A stretch of DNA of 64,000 nucleotides from Bradyrhizobium sp. AZCC 2176 (GTDB taxonomy: Bacteria > Pseudomonadota > Alphaproteobacteria > Rhizobiales > Xanthobacteraceae). Under the pieces are notes generated by a model. The model ran no database searches, was not told the DNA's origin, and was given only the letters and a program-made list of their open reading frames with translations. The position numbers and the translations under genes were made by a program. Of this stretch, positions 17,203 through 26,161 are shown in pieces; within the stretch, counting starts at the first letter, position 1; each line of letters starts with the position of its first letter. The stretch is taken from contig NZ_JAZHRX010000001.1 in assembly GCF_036924645.1 (NCBI RefSeq), positions 3,561,501 to 3,625,500 on the forward strand, in the 5' to 3' direction.

Positions 17203-17562
17203 ATGCACAAGATCCTGCTCGCCGAAGACGACAACGACATGCGACGCTTCCTGGTCAAGGCGCTGGAAAACGCCGGATTTCAGGTCTCACCCCACGACAA
17301 CGGCATGTCGGCCTATCAGCGGCTGCGCGAGGAGCCGTTCGAGATGCTGCTGACCGACATCGTGATGCCGGAAATGGACGGCATCGAGCTGGCGCGCCGC
17401 GCCTCGGAACTCGACCCCGACATCAAGATCATGTTCATCACCGGGTTTGCCGCCGTGGCGCTGAACTCCGATTCGGAAGCCCCGAAGAACGCCAAGGTGC
17501 TGGCCAAGCCCGTTCACCTCCGCGAACTGGTCAGCGAAGTGAACAAGATGCTGGCGGCCTGA
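17203..17562 (+). CDS. cpdR: CpdR single-domain response regulator
   Basis: A 119-residue receiver domain without an output domain. Acidic residues at 9-10, phospho-acceptor Asp52 (LLTDIVMPEMDG), switch Thr in FITGFAAVALN and Lys in LAKPVHL are all present. FITGFAAVALN is a CpdR signature. CpdR, fed by the CckA-ChpT phosphorelay, controls ClpXP proteolysis and so the cell cycle in alphaproteobacteria. The chain ends MLAA, fitting its own turnover by ClpXP. It is monocistronic, with a terminator overlapping the stop codon and tRNA-Val 135 bp downstream. Confidence 0.93.
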   Translation: MHKILLAEDDNDMRRFLVKALENAGFQVSPHDNGMSAYQRLREEPFEMLLTDIVMPEMDGIELARRASELDPDIKIMFITGFAAVALNSDSEAPKNAKVLAKPVHLRELVSEVNKMLAA

Positions 17563-17577
17563 TTCGGCCGCCTTTTT
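17553..17577 (+). terminator. cpdR intrinsic terminator
   Basis: A 7-bp stem (GGCGGCC at 17553-17559, GGCCGCC at 17566-17572) with a 6-nt loop is followed by TTTTT. The left arm codes for the last residues and the loop contains the TGA stop. Confidence 0.85.
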
Positions 17578-17697
17578 GGTCCGAAACACTCCGGAAATTA
17601 CGTCCAAGCATCCTTGCGGGGGCGCTTTGGAGCCGATATACGGACCCCACCCAATACGAATAAAGCTGGAGCGGGATGACTGGTCATTCCATTTCCA

Positions 17698-17772
17698 GGG
17701 CGCGTAGCTCAGCGGGAGAGCACTACCTTGACATGGTAGGGGTCACAGGTTCGATCCCTGTCGCGCCCACCA
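17698..17772 (+). tRNA. tRNA-Val (anticodon GAC)
   Basis: A complete cloverleaf with encoded CCA. The acceptor stem GGGCGCG (17698-17704) pairs with CGCGCCC (17762-17768). The D arm has AGCTCAGCGGGAGAGC. The anticodon stem is CTACC/GGTAG with loop TTGACAT, giving anticodon GAC. The T arm is CAGG-TTCGATC-CCTG. Confidence 0.97.
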
Positions 17773-17784
17773 GCCTTCGCTTGC

Positions 17785-17989
17785 TTCGCAAGCTACGGCT
17801 CGGCAAGCCACACTCAGTCCTATCGTAGCGAAGCAAGCGAAGGCTGCCGCGGCGTAGCCCGAAGGGCGGAGCCGGGCTCCATCGGTAATGCTCATTCGCA
17901 AGCTACGGCTCGGCAAGCCACACTCAGCGCTATCGTAGCGAAGCAGGCGAAGGCTGCCGCGGCGTAGCCCGAAGGGCGGAGCCGGGCTC
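17785..17989. repeat. two 95-bp direct repeats downstream of tRNA-Val
   Basis: Copies at 17785-17879 and 17895-17989 differ at three positions by my alignment (period 110 bp). Each starts TTCGCAAGCTACGG and ends GGAGCCGGGCTC, with internal inverted motifs such as GCTTCGCT/AGCGAAGC. No coding function is visible. The rest of the 17563-18010 gap holds only the tRNA and the cpdR terminator. Confidence 0.9.
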
Positions 17990-18010
17990 GCGCCGCAAAT
18001 CCCGCATCGC

Positions 18011-19777
18011 TCACACCGGCAACCCGGCCCCGAGCAGGCCGGCCTGATGACGCGCGCGGTCAGCTTCGTGCTTATAGTGCTGGGTGGCGAGATAGGCGGC
18101 CACCGAGAAACCCGGTTCGAGCTTGACGACCTCTGCGGCATGGGCCGCGGCGGCAACGGCGTCGCCCATCTGCGCGAAGATGGCGGCGAGGAAGGCGTGA
18201 TGCGTGAAGTCGGGCCGCGTGATCCGCGCGAAGGCTTCGGCGGCCTCCGCGTATTTTTCAGCGCAGTAGAGGGCGCGGCCGAGGTGATTCCAAAAGCGCT
18301 CGGGGTGGTAGGGGTTGAGGCGCATCGCCTTCCTGATCCAGTCGATGCCTTCCTCGGGCCGGCCCAGCCAGGTCAGAAACTCGCCTTGCTGGACCACGAC
18401 AAGGTCGTAATTGGGATTGAGGGCCAGCGCGCGCTCCTGGTGGTAGGCGGCGCTATCGTGATCGTCGCGGGTCAGGTTCACCGCGGCCAGGATGCGGTGA
18501 ACGTCGCTGTCATTGTCATCGAGCGCCAGCGCAAGCTGCAACTCGGCAGCTACCTGCTGGAAGGTAGCGTCGCGATCTTCGCACCATCCGTAGACCCAGG
18601 TCTGGCCCAGCACGCACGCCTTCCAGGCATGGGCATGCGCATAGTTCGGATCGAGCGCGATGGCGCGGTCGAGCAGAATCTGTGCCTCGGCGTTGGCTTC
18701 CCGCTGCGAGCGGTGATGCAGCACCTTGGCGGCCAGGACGCATTCATAGGCCGCCATGTTGTCGGTCCGCTTGCGCTTCGCGCGTTCATGCGTGGCCGCC
18801 TCGACGCGGCCGGGCAGGGTGGCAACGATCGCGCCGGTCACCTCGTCCTGGATCGCGAAGATATCCTCGAGCTTGCGGTCGTAGCGTTCGGCCCAGACGT
18901 GCCGGTCGGTTTGCGCGTCGATCAGCTGTACGGTGACGCGGACGCGATCACCGACCTTGCGCACGCTTCCCTCGAGCACATATTCGACGTCAAGCTCGCG
19001 GGCAATTTCCTGTACCTTCACCGCCTTGCCCTTGTGCACGAAGGTCGAGTTGCGCGAGATGACGAGAAGGTCGCGGAAGCGCGACAGCTCGGTGATGATG
19101 TCCTCGGTAAGGCCGTCGGCAAAGAATTCCTGCTCCGGATCGCCGCTCATATTGACCAGCGGCAGCACCGCGATGGACGGCTTTCTGGTCGTGATTGTCG
19201 CCGCCGCGCCGTCATCGGCGCTCATTGGCGTCTTGGCTGCTTCTGACTCGAATCGCACCCGAAACACGTGGATCGGGCGGGTGATGTTCTTGACGTTCTG
19301 GTTGCCGAGATCCTCGAAGGCGATGTCGTCGAGCCGGTCGCCGACCTGATCGCGCACGGCGCCGGAGACGCAGATGCCGCCGGGATCGGCGAGCACCTCG
19401 AGACGCGCCGCGACGTTGACGCCGTCGCCGAAGATGTCGTTCTCCTCGATGATGATGTCGCCCAGATTGATGCCGATGCGGAACTGGATCCACCTGGCCG
19501 GCGACACGTCGGCATTGCGCCGCGCCATCCGGCGTTGGATCTCGGCGGCGCACGACACCGCGTCCACAACGCTGTGGAATTCCACCAGCATGCCATCGCC
19601 GGTGGTCTTGATGATGCGGCCGCGGTTCTTGGCAATCGAGGGATCGATCAGCTCGAGCCGATGGGTCTTGAGGCGTGCGAGTGTCCCCGCCTCGTCGACC
19701 TCCATCAGCCGGCTGTAGCCGACCATGTCGGCGGCAAGGACCGCAGCGAGTCTTCGCTCGGGTGAGGACGCTTCCAT
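18011..19777 (-). CDS. class III adenylate/guanylate cyclase with TPR repeats (paralogue 3)
   Basis: A 588-residue protein, starting at ATG 19777 with GAGG just upstream; an open frame to 20047 adds 90 residues without domain character. The cyclase domain (ERRLAAVLAADMVGYSRLM, TTGDGMLVEF, GINLGDIIIEENDIFGDGVNVAARLE) keeps both metal aspartates. A TolB-like part follows (IAVLPLVNMSGDPEQEFFADGLTEDIITELSRF, YVLEGSVRK), then TPRs including ALALDDNDSDVHRILAAVNL. Putative cAMP synthesis and protein-protein contacts are inferred from the family. It ends just past the direct repeats beside tRNA-Val. Confidence 0.9.
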   Translation of the reverse strand: MEASSPERRLAAVLAADMVGYSRLMEVDEAGTLARLKTHRLELIDPSIAKNRGRIIKTTGDGMLVEFHSVVDAVSCAAEIQRRMARRNADVSPARWIQFRIGINLGDIIIEENDIFGDGVNVAARLEVLADPGGICVSGAVRDQVGDRLDDIAFEDLGNQNVKNITRPIHVFRVRFESEAAKTPMSADDGAAATITTRKPSIAVLPLVNMSGDPEQEFFADGLTEDIITELSRFRDLLVISRNSTFVHKGKAVKVQEIARELDVEYVLEGSVRKVGDRVRVTVQLIDAQTDRHVWAERYDRKLEDIFAIQDEVTGAIVATLPGRVEAATHERAKRKRTDNMAAYECVLAAKVLHHRSQREANAEAQILLDRAIALDPNYAHAHAWKACVLGQTWVYGWCEDRDATFQQVAAELQLALALDDNDSDVHRILAAVNLTRDDHDSAAYHQERALALNPNYDLVVVQQGEFLTWLGRPEEGIDWIRKAMRLNPYHPERFWNHLGRALYCAEKYAEAAEAFARITRPDFTHHAFLAAIFAQMGDAVAAAAHAAEVVKLEPGFSVAAYLATQHYKHEADRARHQAGLLGAGLPV

Positions 19778-19856
19778 TTTCGCCTCGCTGACAGGCAGTC
19801 TAGCAGATTTGCCGCGCCGGCCAAGGTTGCTTATCGGATGACCGCAGAGCCGCGGT

Positions 19857-22031
19857 TCAATCTGAAGCAGTAAAGGTCTCAGTCCGGCAACTACCCGTCT
19901 CCGGCAGGACGAATAGCGTTGCGAGAACGGCAGGCGAATTAAGCGCCGCGAACTTTTCCCGCGTACTGAGAAAGCCCGTCGCATCCTCGAACGTTTCCGC
20001 ATCTTCGATTCTGGCGCGAGCGATCGCCAGATTCGCATCGACCTCACCGCGCTTCCTGGGTTTTGGAGCGGACAGGTTGTTCAGATGGGCCTCGCGCAAG
20101 CCGGCGTTGTGGCGCAGTTCGTGCAGCGGGCAGGCGAGGGGCGAATGCGGCGCGTTGGCGAGCTCATTGGCCCTCTGCAGGACGCGCGGCGGCGCAGTCT
20201 GCTCGGGCGTTTTGAACAGTCGCGAAGCTCGGTGCGAGCCAGCGGATGACGACAGCATGGCAATCGGAACAGCCAGCAGCAGGCCGAGGATCACCGGCGT
20301 CATCCAGAGCAGCAGCGGCAGCGACACGGCATAGGCACTGATGGCCATGACGACGCCAATCAACGTCGGCACCGAATAGGTGCTGACGATGTCGCGGTGC
20401 GAGACCGCGCCGTCGTCGCGACGCTGAACCTGCCATCCCGCATCGCGCCCGAACAGGATCTCGGCAACGGCGGACGACTGGAAGATCATCATGATGGGCG
20501 CGGTCAGGCCCGAAAGGACGGTCTCGGCGATGATGCCCGCGAACACAACGAGGCTGCCGCCGAACTTCCTTCGCGCGTCGCCATTCCCAAGCAGCGCGAT
20601 GAAGGCCAGCAGCTTTGGCGCGATCAGCATGCCCATCGTGCCGACGAATACCCATGCCGCCAGGATCGGGTCCTGCGCCGGCCAGGTCGGAAACAGCGAA
20701 TATCCTTTCGGGAAGTATTCGGGCCGGACGAATTGCGCCTGCAGCGATACCAGAATTCCAAACACCAGAAAGATCAGCCAGAGCGGCGCGGTGAGATATG
20801 ATCCAATTCCGGTAAGCAAATGAAGCCGCGATACCCAGTGAAAGCCGCGGGTCGGCAACAGCGCCAGATGCTGCAGATTGCCCTGGCACCAGCGCCGGTC
20901 GCGTGCGGCAAAATCCGAAAGCGTGGGCGGAGATTCTTCGTAACTGCCTGAAAGCGTCGGCGCCATGTGAATCGCCCAGCCGCCGCGCCGCATCAGCGCC
21001 GCCTCGATGAAGTCGTGGCTCAGAACATGCCCGCCGAACGGCTTGCGTCCCCCGAGTTCGGGCAGCCCCGCATATTGCGCAAAGGCCCGGACCCGAATGA
21101 TCGCGTTATGTCCCCAGTAATTGCCTTCGGAGCCGTGCCACCATGCAATCCCTGCGGCCAGCATCGGGCCGTACAGCCTTCCTGCGAACTGCTGCCATCG
21201 CGCAAACAGCGATCTTGCATTGACGATAACCGGCAGCGTCTGAATCAGCGCGACCTTGGGATGCGCCTCCATCGCGGCGACGAGCCTGACGATGGTGTCG
21301 CCAGTCATCAAGCTGTCGGCGTCGAGGATCAGCATGCTCTCATAGCCGGCGCCGAACCGCTTCACCCAGTCCTCGATATTGCCTGATTTGCGCGCGGTGT
21401 TCTCGGGGCGATGACGATAGAAGATCGCAGCCGCGTGGCCGAGGTCCTGTCGAAGTCCAAGAAAACATTTTTCTTCGGCGATCCAGGTCGCGGGATCGGT
21501 GGTGTCGCTCAGCACAAACCAGTCGAACTGCGAGCTGCACCCGGTTTCCTCGACCGACTCATAGATCGCGCGCAGTCTTGCCAGCACGCGATAGGGATCC
21601 TCATTGTAGGTCGGCAGCAGCATCGCGGTCCGGCTGTGGATCGCCGGCAGCGGAGCGTCGGGGTCGATGCCGAGCTCGTTTTTCTTCCTCGCCAGCAGCA
21701 CGAAGAAGCCGGCAAGCGCCGACATGAAGGAAAAGGCGATCCAGGCAAACAGCAGCACGAACAGTACGAGGATGATCGATTCCAGGACCGTGACGCCACC
21801 GACCTGGAGAACCCTGTACATCTCGTAACAGCCTGCCGCAGTCAGGATTGCGGTGCCGGTCAGAATGAAGCCGCGCCGGGTCCACATCGGTGCAAAGTCT
21901 GGCGCCGGCGGTGGTTCGAACCGCCGCAATGGCTGCACCGCCATATCGATCGGCGCTTCCTTGGGAAGGAATTCGTTCAGCGGGATATCGCCGGACCCGG
22001 ACGCTCCACCGGCTTTCGCTAAGGTGTCCAT
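19857..22031 (-). CDS. opgH: glucans biosynthesis glucosyltransferase OpgH (MdoH)
   Basis: A 724-residue polytopic inner-membrane glycosyltransferase that polymerises the beta-glucan backbone of osmoregulated periplasmic glucans from UDP-glucose. The N-terminal membrane segments (about 55-120) precede a GT2 catalytic region with MLLPTYNEDP, LSDTTDP, the metal site ILDADSLMTGDT and the acceptor motif RDRRWCQGN. Several membrane spans follow. The start codon lies inside the end of opgG (13-bp overlap), so translation is coupled. The C-terminal tail reaches well past the last membrane segment. Confidence 0.95.
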   Translation of the reverse strand: MDTLAKAGGASGSGDIPLNEFLPKEAPIDMAVQPLRRFEPPPAPDFAPMWTRRGFILTGTAILTAAGCYEMYRVLQVGGVTVLESIILVLFVLLFAWIAFSFMSALAGFFVLLARKKNELGIDPDAPLPAIHSRTAMLLPTYNEDPYRVLARLRAIYESVEETGCSSQFDWFVLSDTTDPATWIAEEKCFLGLRQDLGHAAAIFYRHRPENTARKSGNIEDWVKRFGAGYESMLILDADSLMTGDTIVRLVAAMEAHPKVALIQTLPVIVNARSLFARWQQFAGRLYGPMLAAGIAWWHGSEGNYWGHNAIIRVRAFAQYAGLPELGGRKPFGGHVLSHDFIEAALMRRGGWAIHMAPTLSGSYEESPPTLSDFAARDRRWCQGNLQHLALLPTRGFHWVSRLHLLTGIGSYLTAPLWLIFLVFGILVSLQAQFVRPEYFPKGYSLFPTWPAQDPILAAWVFVGTMGMLIAPKLLAFIALLGNGDARRKFGGSLVVFAGIIAETVLSGLTAPIMMIFQSSAVAEILFGRDAGWQVQRRDDGAVSHRDIVSTYSVPTLIGVVMAISAYAVSLPLLLWMTPVILGLLLAVPIAMLSSSAGSHRASRLFKTPEQTAPPRVLQRANELANAPHSPLACPLHELRHNAGLREAHLNNLSAPKPRKRGEVDANLAIARARIEDAETFEDATGFLSTREKFAALNSPAVLATLFVLPETGSCRTETFTASD

Positions 22032-23527
22032 CGGTAAACCCAGATTTCCGATATCGCCTCATTGTCCTGCATGAGCGACGCGCGGAGTTCGACTGGGTTC
22101 TTTTCCTTCAACAGTTCGAAGCTCAACCGCCAGCCGCCGGTCGCCGGATTTGGCTGGGTGACGATGTTCTGGATCTTGGCCTTCTCGGCCGTTACGACGC
22201 CGCGCAGCTTTTTCGGATCGACGGATTTCAGTTTCTCGCCGGTCACGTCGAGCACGAAGATCGTGGCGTTGTCGCCTCTCGCGCCGACGCCGGTTCGGGA
22301 AAATCGCGCCAGCGAAGTGGGCTTTGGCGCATCCGGTCCCCAGTGCAAACGATAGGTGTAGGTGTGTTCGCCCTTGGCCGGCAACGGAGCTTTGGGAAGC
22401 CAGAACGACGCGATGTTGTCGTGAATCTCTTCCTTGGTCGGGATTTCGAGCAGCTTGACCGCGCCTTCGCCCCAATCGCCGATCGGCTCCGCCCAGAGGC
22501 TTGGCCGCCGTTCGAAATTGGATTCCAGGTCCTGAAAGGCGGAAAAGTCCCTCTGGCGCTGCATCAGGCCGAAGCCGCGCGGGTTCAGATCGGAAAACGA
22601 GGAAACCTGCAGATCGCTCGGATTATGCAGCGGCCGCCAAAGCTCCTCGCCGCGGCCGTTGAAGACGGCAAGGCCATCTGAATCGTGAACTGCGGGTCGG
22701 AAGTCCTCGACGTCCTTGCGGTCGTTCGGCCCAAAGAAGAACATGCTGGTCATCGGCGCGAGGCCGGCATGATCCAGATCCACGCGCGGATAGATCGCCA
22801 TTTCAACATCGAACACCGTGGTCTCGCCGGGCCGGATGGTGAAACGATAGGCCGCGGCGGCGCTCTCGCTGTCGAGCAGCGCGTGCACGACGATGGAATT
22901 GGCGCCTGCCGCCGGCTTCTCGATCCAGAACGTCTTGAAAAATGGAAACTCCTCGCCTTTGGCTTCGCCGGTGTTGATCGAAAGACCGCGTGCCGAAAGT
23001 CCGTAGAGTTGGCCCTTGGCCACGGCGCGGAAATAGCTCGCGCCGAGAAACACACATACCTCGTCATAATAGTCGGGCTTGTTGATCGGCGCATGCAGCC
23101 GGAAGCCGGCAAAGCCGAGGTCTACCGCCGGGCCCGGCGGCGCCAGATCGCCGAACGAAAACAGTTCAGGCTGGTAGGGGATTTTCGCCGCCTGGCCGTC
23201 CTTCACCTCGAAAATGTCGACCCTGGTCTTGTAGAAAAAACCGCGATGGAAGAACTGCGCCTCGAAAGGCAACTTTTCGCCGTGCCAGAGCGCGCGCTCC
23301 GGCAAGAACCGGATCGCGCGATAATGATCGTAGTCGATATTGGCGAGATTGTCGGGCAGCTTCTCGCTGGGCGCCTTGTACGGCTTGCTGGCGAGATCGC
23401 GTGCCGTTTGCCGGACGATGGATCGATCGAACGGCGCCGGCTGGGCTTGTGCGGCAGACAGAAGCCTGGGCGCCACGCCGGTCACCAACGGTAACGCGGA
23501 AGCGGCGAGGAAATCCCTTCGATTCAC
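22019..23527 (-). CDS. opgG: periplasmic glucans biosynthesis protein OpgG (MdoG)
   Basis: A 502-residue periplasmic protein needed for glucan backbone formation and branching. The leader NRRDFLAASALPLV carries a Tat motif, and OpgG/OpgD proteins include Tat substrates. The mature part shows FDRSIVRQTARDLASKPYKAP, IDYDHYRAIRF, FFHRGFFYKTRV and the late GGWRLSFEL, characteristic of the MdoG family. The GTG start at 23527 has GAGG 8 nt upstream. It is the first gene of the opgGH operon. Confidence 0.95.
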   Translation of the reverse strand: MNRRDFLAASALPLVTGVAPRLLSAAQAQPAPFDRSIVRQTARDLASKPYKAPSEKLPDNLANIDYDHYRAIRFLPERALWHGEKLPFEAQFFHRGFFYKTRVDIFEVKDGQAAKIPYQPELFSFGDLAPPGPAVDLGFAGFRLHAPINKPDYYDEVCVFLGASYFRAVAKGQLYGLSARGLSINTGEAKGEEFPFFKTFWIEKPAAGANSIVVHALLDSESAAAAYRFTIRPGETTVFDVEMAIYPRVDLDHAGLAPMTSMFFFGPNDRKDVEDFRPAVHDSDGLAVFNGRGEELWRPLHNPSDLQVSSFSDLNPRGFGLMQRQRDFSAFQDLESNFERRPSLWAEPIGDWGEGAVKLLEIPTKEEIHDNIASFWLPKAPLPAKGEHTYTYRLHWGPDAPKPTSLARFSRTGVGARGDNATIFVLDVTGEKLKSVDPKKLRGVVTAEKAKIQNIVTQPNPATGGWRLSFELLKEKNPVELRASLMQDNEAISEIWVYRWTP

Positions 23528-23649
23528 TAAACAACCTCGCGATTACTGACAACGACCCTCGGCAACGCAGTGCACACCGGACGGTTCCGCGCTTCGGAAC
23601 AGAACTGCCGTTTTTCCCGGCTGCCTAGAATCCGGTCATGCGGACCGTG

Positions 23650-24117
23650 CTAGCTTCGCAATGTGTGACTTATCCGTGCGACCACGTCGTCCCACTGGCG
23701 CTTTTCCGCGACGGGATAATTGATGAGCACGCAGTTCATGCTGCCGTTGCCGCGGTTGCAGCGGTTGTACCAGATCCGATCGTTGCGAATGCTGGACACG
23801 ACAAAGAAATCAGATGTGATCCGCTTGTAGATGATGCCGGCAGGCGGCCGCTTCTTGGCCAGGAATGCGGCGGGCGAATAGTTCTCGGGATTCGGGACGG
23901 ACTGCACCGTCAGATCGGCGCGGCGGTCTTCGGTGAAGAACCGTCGCCCGGTTCCGCCTTCAGGCGGCCCGGCATCGCTGGTGAAGATCGAAACCGGCAT
24001 GTCGACGCTGGTCCCGGTGCTTGGGATCACGTATCGGCGCCATTCGGTGTCGCCGGCAACGGCGAGCGCCGGGAGGATCAATAGGACGAGAGCAGCAGAC
24101 AAGCGCTGTGGACGCAT
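23650..24117 (-). CDS. small secreted protein of unknown function
   Basis: A 155-residue protein with a Sec signal peptide (LSAALVLLILPALAVAGD). The mature part is mostly beta-like: WRRYVIPSTGTSVDMPVSIF, GTGRRFFTEDRRADLTVQSVPN, then YKRITSDFFVVSSIRNDRIWYNRC. Two Cys near the end (NRCNRGNGSMNC) could form a disulfide. I do not recognise an enzyme motif. GGAGA precedes the ATG. It lies downstream of the flavoprotein gene on the same strand, 66 bp away, so cotranscription is possible. Confidence 0.75.
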   Translation of the reverse strand: MRPQRLSAALVLLILPALAVAGDTEWRRYVIPSTGTSVDMPVSIFTSDAGPPEGGTGRRFFTEDRRADLTVQSVPNPENYSPAAFLAKKRPPAGIIYKRITSDFFVVSSIRNDRIWYNRCNRGNGSMNCVLINYPVAEKRQWDDVVARISHTLRS

Positions 24118-24183
24118 TGAACGATCTCCGGTTCGATTCGAGACAATCGAATCGATCGATGTTCGTTCCAGCTCCGGACGTTT

Positions 24184-25896
24184 CTAGGACTCAGCATTTT
24201 CGCTGATGTGCTTGCCCGCAATATACCCGAACGTCAGCGCCGGCCCCAGCGTGATGCCGGCGCCGGGATAGTTGCCGCCCATGATGCTCGCCATGTCGTT
24301 GCCGGCGGCATAGAGGCCCGCGATCGGCTGGCCGTGTTCGTCCAGCGCCCGCGCGTGTTCGTCGGTCCTGATGCCGGCATAGGTGCCGAGATCGCCGATC
24401 ACCATCTTGATCGCATAAAACGGTCCGTCCTTGATTGGCGCGACGCAGGGGTTCGGGCCGTGCAGCGCATCGCCCTGGTAGCGGTTATAGGCGCGCGAGC
24501 CTTTGCCGAAGGCGGGATCGCGGCCTTCCGCGGCTGAGGCGTTGAACTCGGCGATCGTTGCCTCGAGCCCTTGTCGATCGATGCCGGTGCGGTCGGCGAG
24601 TTCGGCGAGCGTCGCGCCGCGCTTGAGATAGCCGGTTGCGAGATGATGGCGCAGCGGCATCGGAAACGGCGGCACGCAGCCGAGGCCATATTTTCGCAAC
24701 GCGCGATGATCGCACAACAGATACGCCGTGATCTCTTCGCCGGGCTTCGCCGCCTTCACCATCGCCTGCACGAAATCGTGGTAGGAATTGCCTTCATTGG
24801 CAAAGCGCCTGCCGTCGCGCATCACGGCGATGACGCCGGGTTTGGCGCGGTCGATGAAATGCGGCATCACGCCCTTGCTGCCATCCTTGCGCTCGGTGAT
24901 CGAGACCGGAACCCAGGCCGCGGCATTCGGCAAATTGTCCTCGATACGGCCGCCCGCGGCTTCCGCCAGCCGCAGTCCATCGCCGGTGTTGCCGGCAGGA
25001 CCCGGCGAGAAATGTTCGGTGCCCTCGGGCGCATGCGGGAACTTCGTCTTGCGCCTTGCGACGTCGTGCGGGAAGCCGCCGCAGGCCAGCACGACGCCGC
25101 GCTTGGCGTTGATACGGATCAGCTTGCCGTGGCGTTCGACGACCGCGCCGCGCACTGCGCCGTCCTCGACGATCAGTTCGTGCACCGGCGATGACAGCCA
25201 CAGCGGAATTTTCAGGTCGAAAGCCGATTTGGCGAGGCGGCCTGCGAGCGCATTGCCGTTGGTCAACGTCATGCCGCGGCCATGGCGCAGCACGTCCATC
25301 GCATGCTTCGACAGGCGCTTCGCCACATAGATCGCCGAGGTCAGCGATTTGGTCGCGCGCATGAAATGGATGATTTCCTTACCGGAGCCCAACATCATGC
25401 CGAACACGGTGAGTTCGGGCAGTGGACTGCCGAGATCCTTGATGTGCTCGCCCAGTTCGCGGCCGTCGAACGGCCGCGTCACCATCGAGCGGCCGCCCTG
25501 CGCGCCGCCGGGCGCTTCGGCATGATAATCCGGAAAGGTCAGCGGCATGTCGAACCGCACAGCCGTCTTGCTCGTGAAGAAATCGACCGCCTTCGGCCCT
25601 TCGGAAAGAAACGCATCGACGCGCGCGGCGTCAAAACTGTTGCCGGCCTCATGCCGCAGATAGGTCCGCGCCTGGTCGGGGCTCTCGGTGATGCCCCAGT
25701 CGCGCGCCAGCGAGGTGCCGGGAATCCAGAGCCAGCCGCCGGAGCGCGCGGTGGTGCCGCCGAAGCGCAGCTCCTTTTCGACAACGAGGACATTGAGGCC
25801 GTGATGCCCCGCGGTGACTGCCGCCGACATCCCGGCGCAGCCCGAGCCCACCACCAGCGCGTCGCATTCGTAAGTTTCTTGTTCGGTACCGGCCAC
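24184..25896 (-). CDS. FAD-binding dehydrogenase of the 3-ketosteroid/fumarate-reductase flavoprotein family
   Basis: A 570-residue flavoprotein. The N-terminal dinucleotide motif VVGSGCAGMSAA and GGTTARSGGWLWIPG bind FAD. The C-terminal YAAGNDMASIMGGNYPGAGITLGPALTFG closes the FAD site, as in 3-ketosteroid-delta1-dehydrogenase and KstD-like proteins. No secretion signal or heme motif is visible, so the enzyme is cytoplasmic. The start is GTG at 25896 with GAGG upstream. Substrate could be a steroid-like, enoate or other organic compound; no steroid genes are adjacent. Confidence 0.85.
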   Translation of the reverse strand: MAGTEQETYECDALVVGSGCAGMSAAVTAGHHGLNVLVVEKELRFGGTTARSGGWLWIPGTSLARDWGITESPDQARTYLRHEAGNSFDAARVDAFLSEGPKAVDFFTSKTAVRFDMPLTFPDYHAEAPGGAQGGRSMVTRPFDGRELGEHIKDLGSPLPELTVFGMMLGSGKEIIHFMRATKSLTSAIYVAKRLSKHAMDVLRHGRGMTLTNGNALAGRLAKSAFDLKIPLWLSSPVHELIVEDGAVRGAVVERHGKLIRINAKRGVVLACGGFPHDVARRKTKFPHAPEGTEHFSPGPAGNTGDGLRLAEAAGGRIEDNLPNAAAWVPVSITERKDGSKGVMPHFIDRAKPGVIAVMRDGRRFANEGNSYHDFVQAMVKAAKPGEEITAYLLCDHRALRKYGLGCVPPFPMPLRHHLATGYLKRGATLAELADRTGIDRQGLEATIAEFNASAAEGRDPAFGKGSRAYNRYQGDALHGPNPCVAPIKDGPFYAIKMVIGDLGTYAGIRTDEHARALDEHGQPIAGLYAAGNDMASIMGGNYPGAGITLGPALTFGYIAGKHISENAES

Positions 25897-25971
25897 GCGA
25901 TCCGCCTCGCTCGATGTTCTTGGGCGGACATTTGGGTGGGGATCGATTGACCTGTCAATCGCGCGGTTTCT

Positions 25972-26020
25972 TCCCTTCTCCCCTTGTGGGAGAAGGTGGC
26001 GCGAAGCGCCGGATGAGGGG
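25972..26020. repeat. dispersed intergenic element with CTCCCCTTGTGGGAGAAGG motif
   Basis: A GGGAGAAGGTGGCGCGAAGCGCC core has two short inverted repeats (CTCCC...GGGAG and GGCGC-GAA-GCGCC). It lies between the flavoprotein gene and the low-GC islet. Otherwise 25897-26161 shows no gene. Confidence 0.5.
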
Positions 26021-26161
26021 TTCTCTCCGCGGAGCGTCGGCGCAAGCCGAGCTGATCACTGCATCGTCGGCCGCGCGGCCTCGACCTCGATCCGCGCCGA
26101 ACTTGCGACTCCATCCGCGCAATGACCGTTCAAAGACAACGGACCGCGCGATATCATTTGT

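Noticed and set aside
17743..18156. Minus-strand open frame across tRNA-Val and the direct repeats
   Set aside because: It reads through a tRNA and noncoding repeats into the antisense of the cyclase gene; no ribosome site or domain.
18047..19246. Long plus-strand frame of about 400 codons
   Set aside because: It is the antisense of the cyclase/TPR gene 18011-19777; high-GC codon bias opens such shadow frames.
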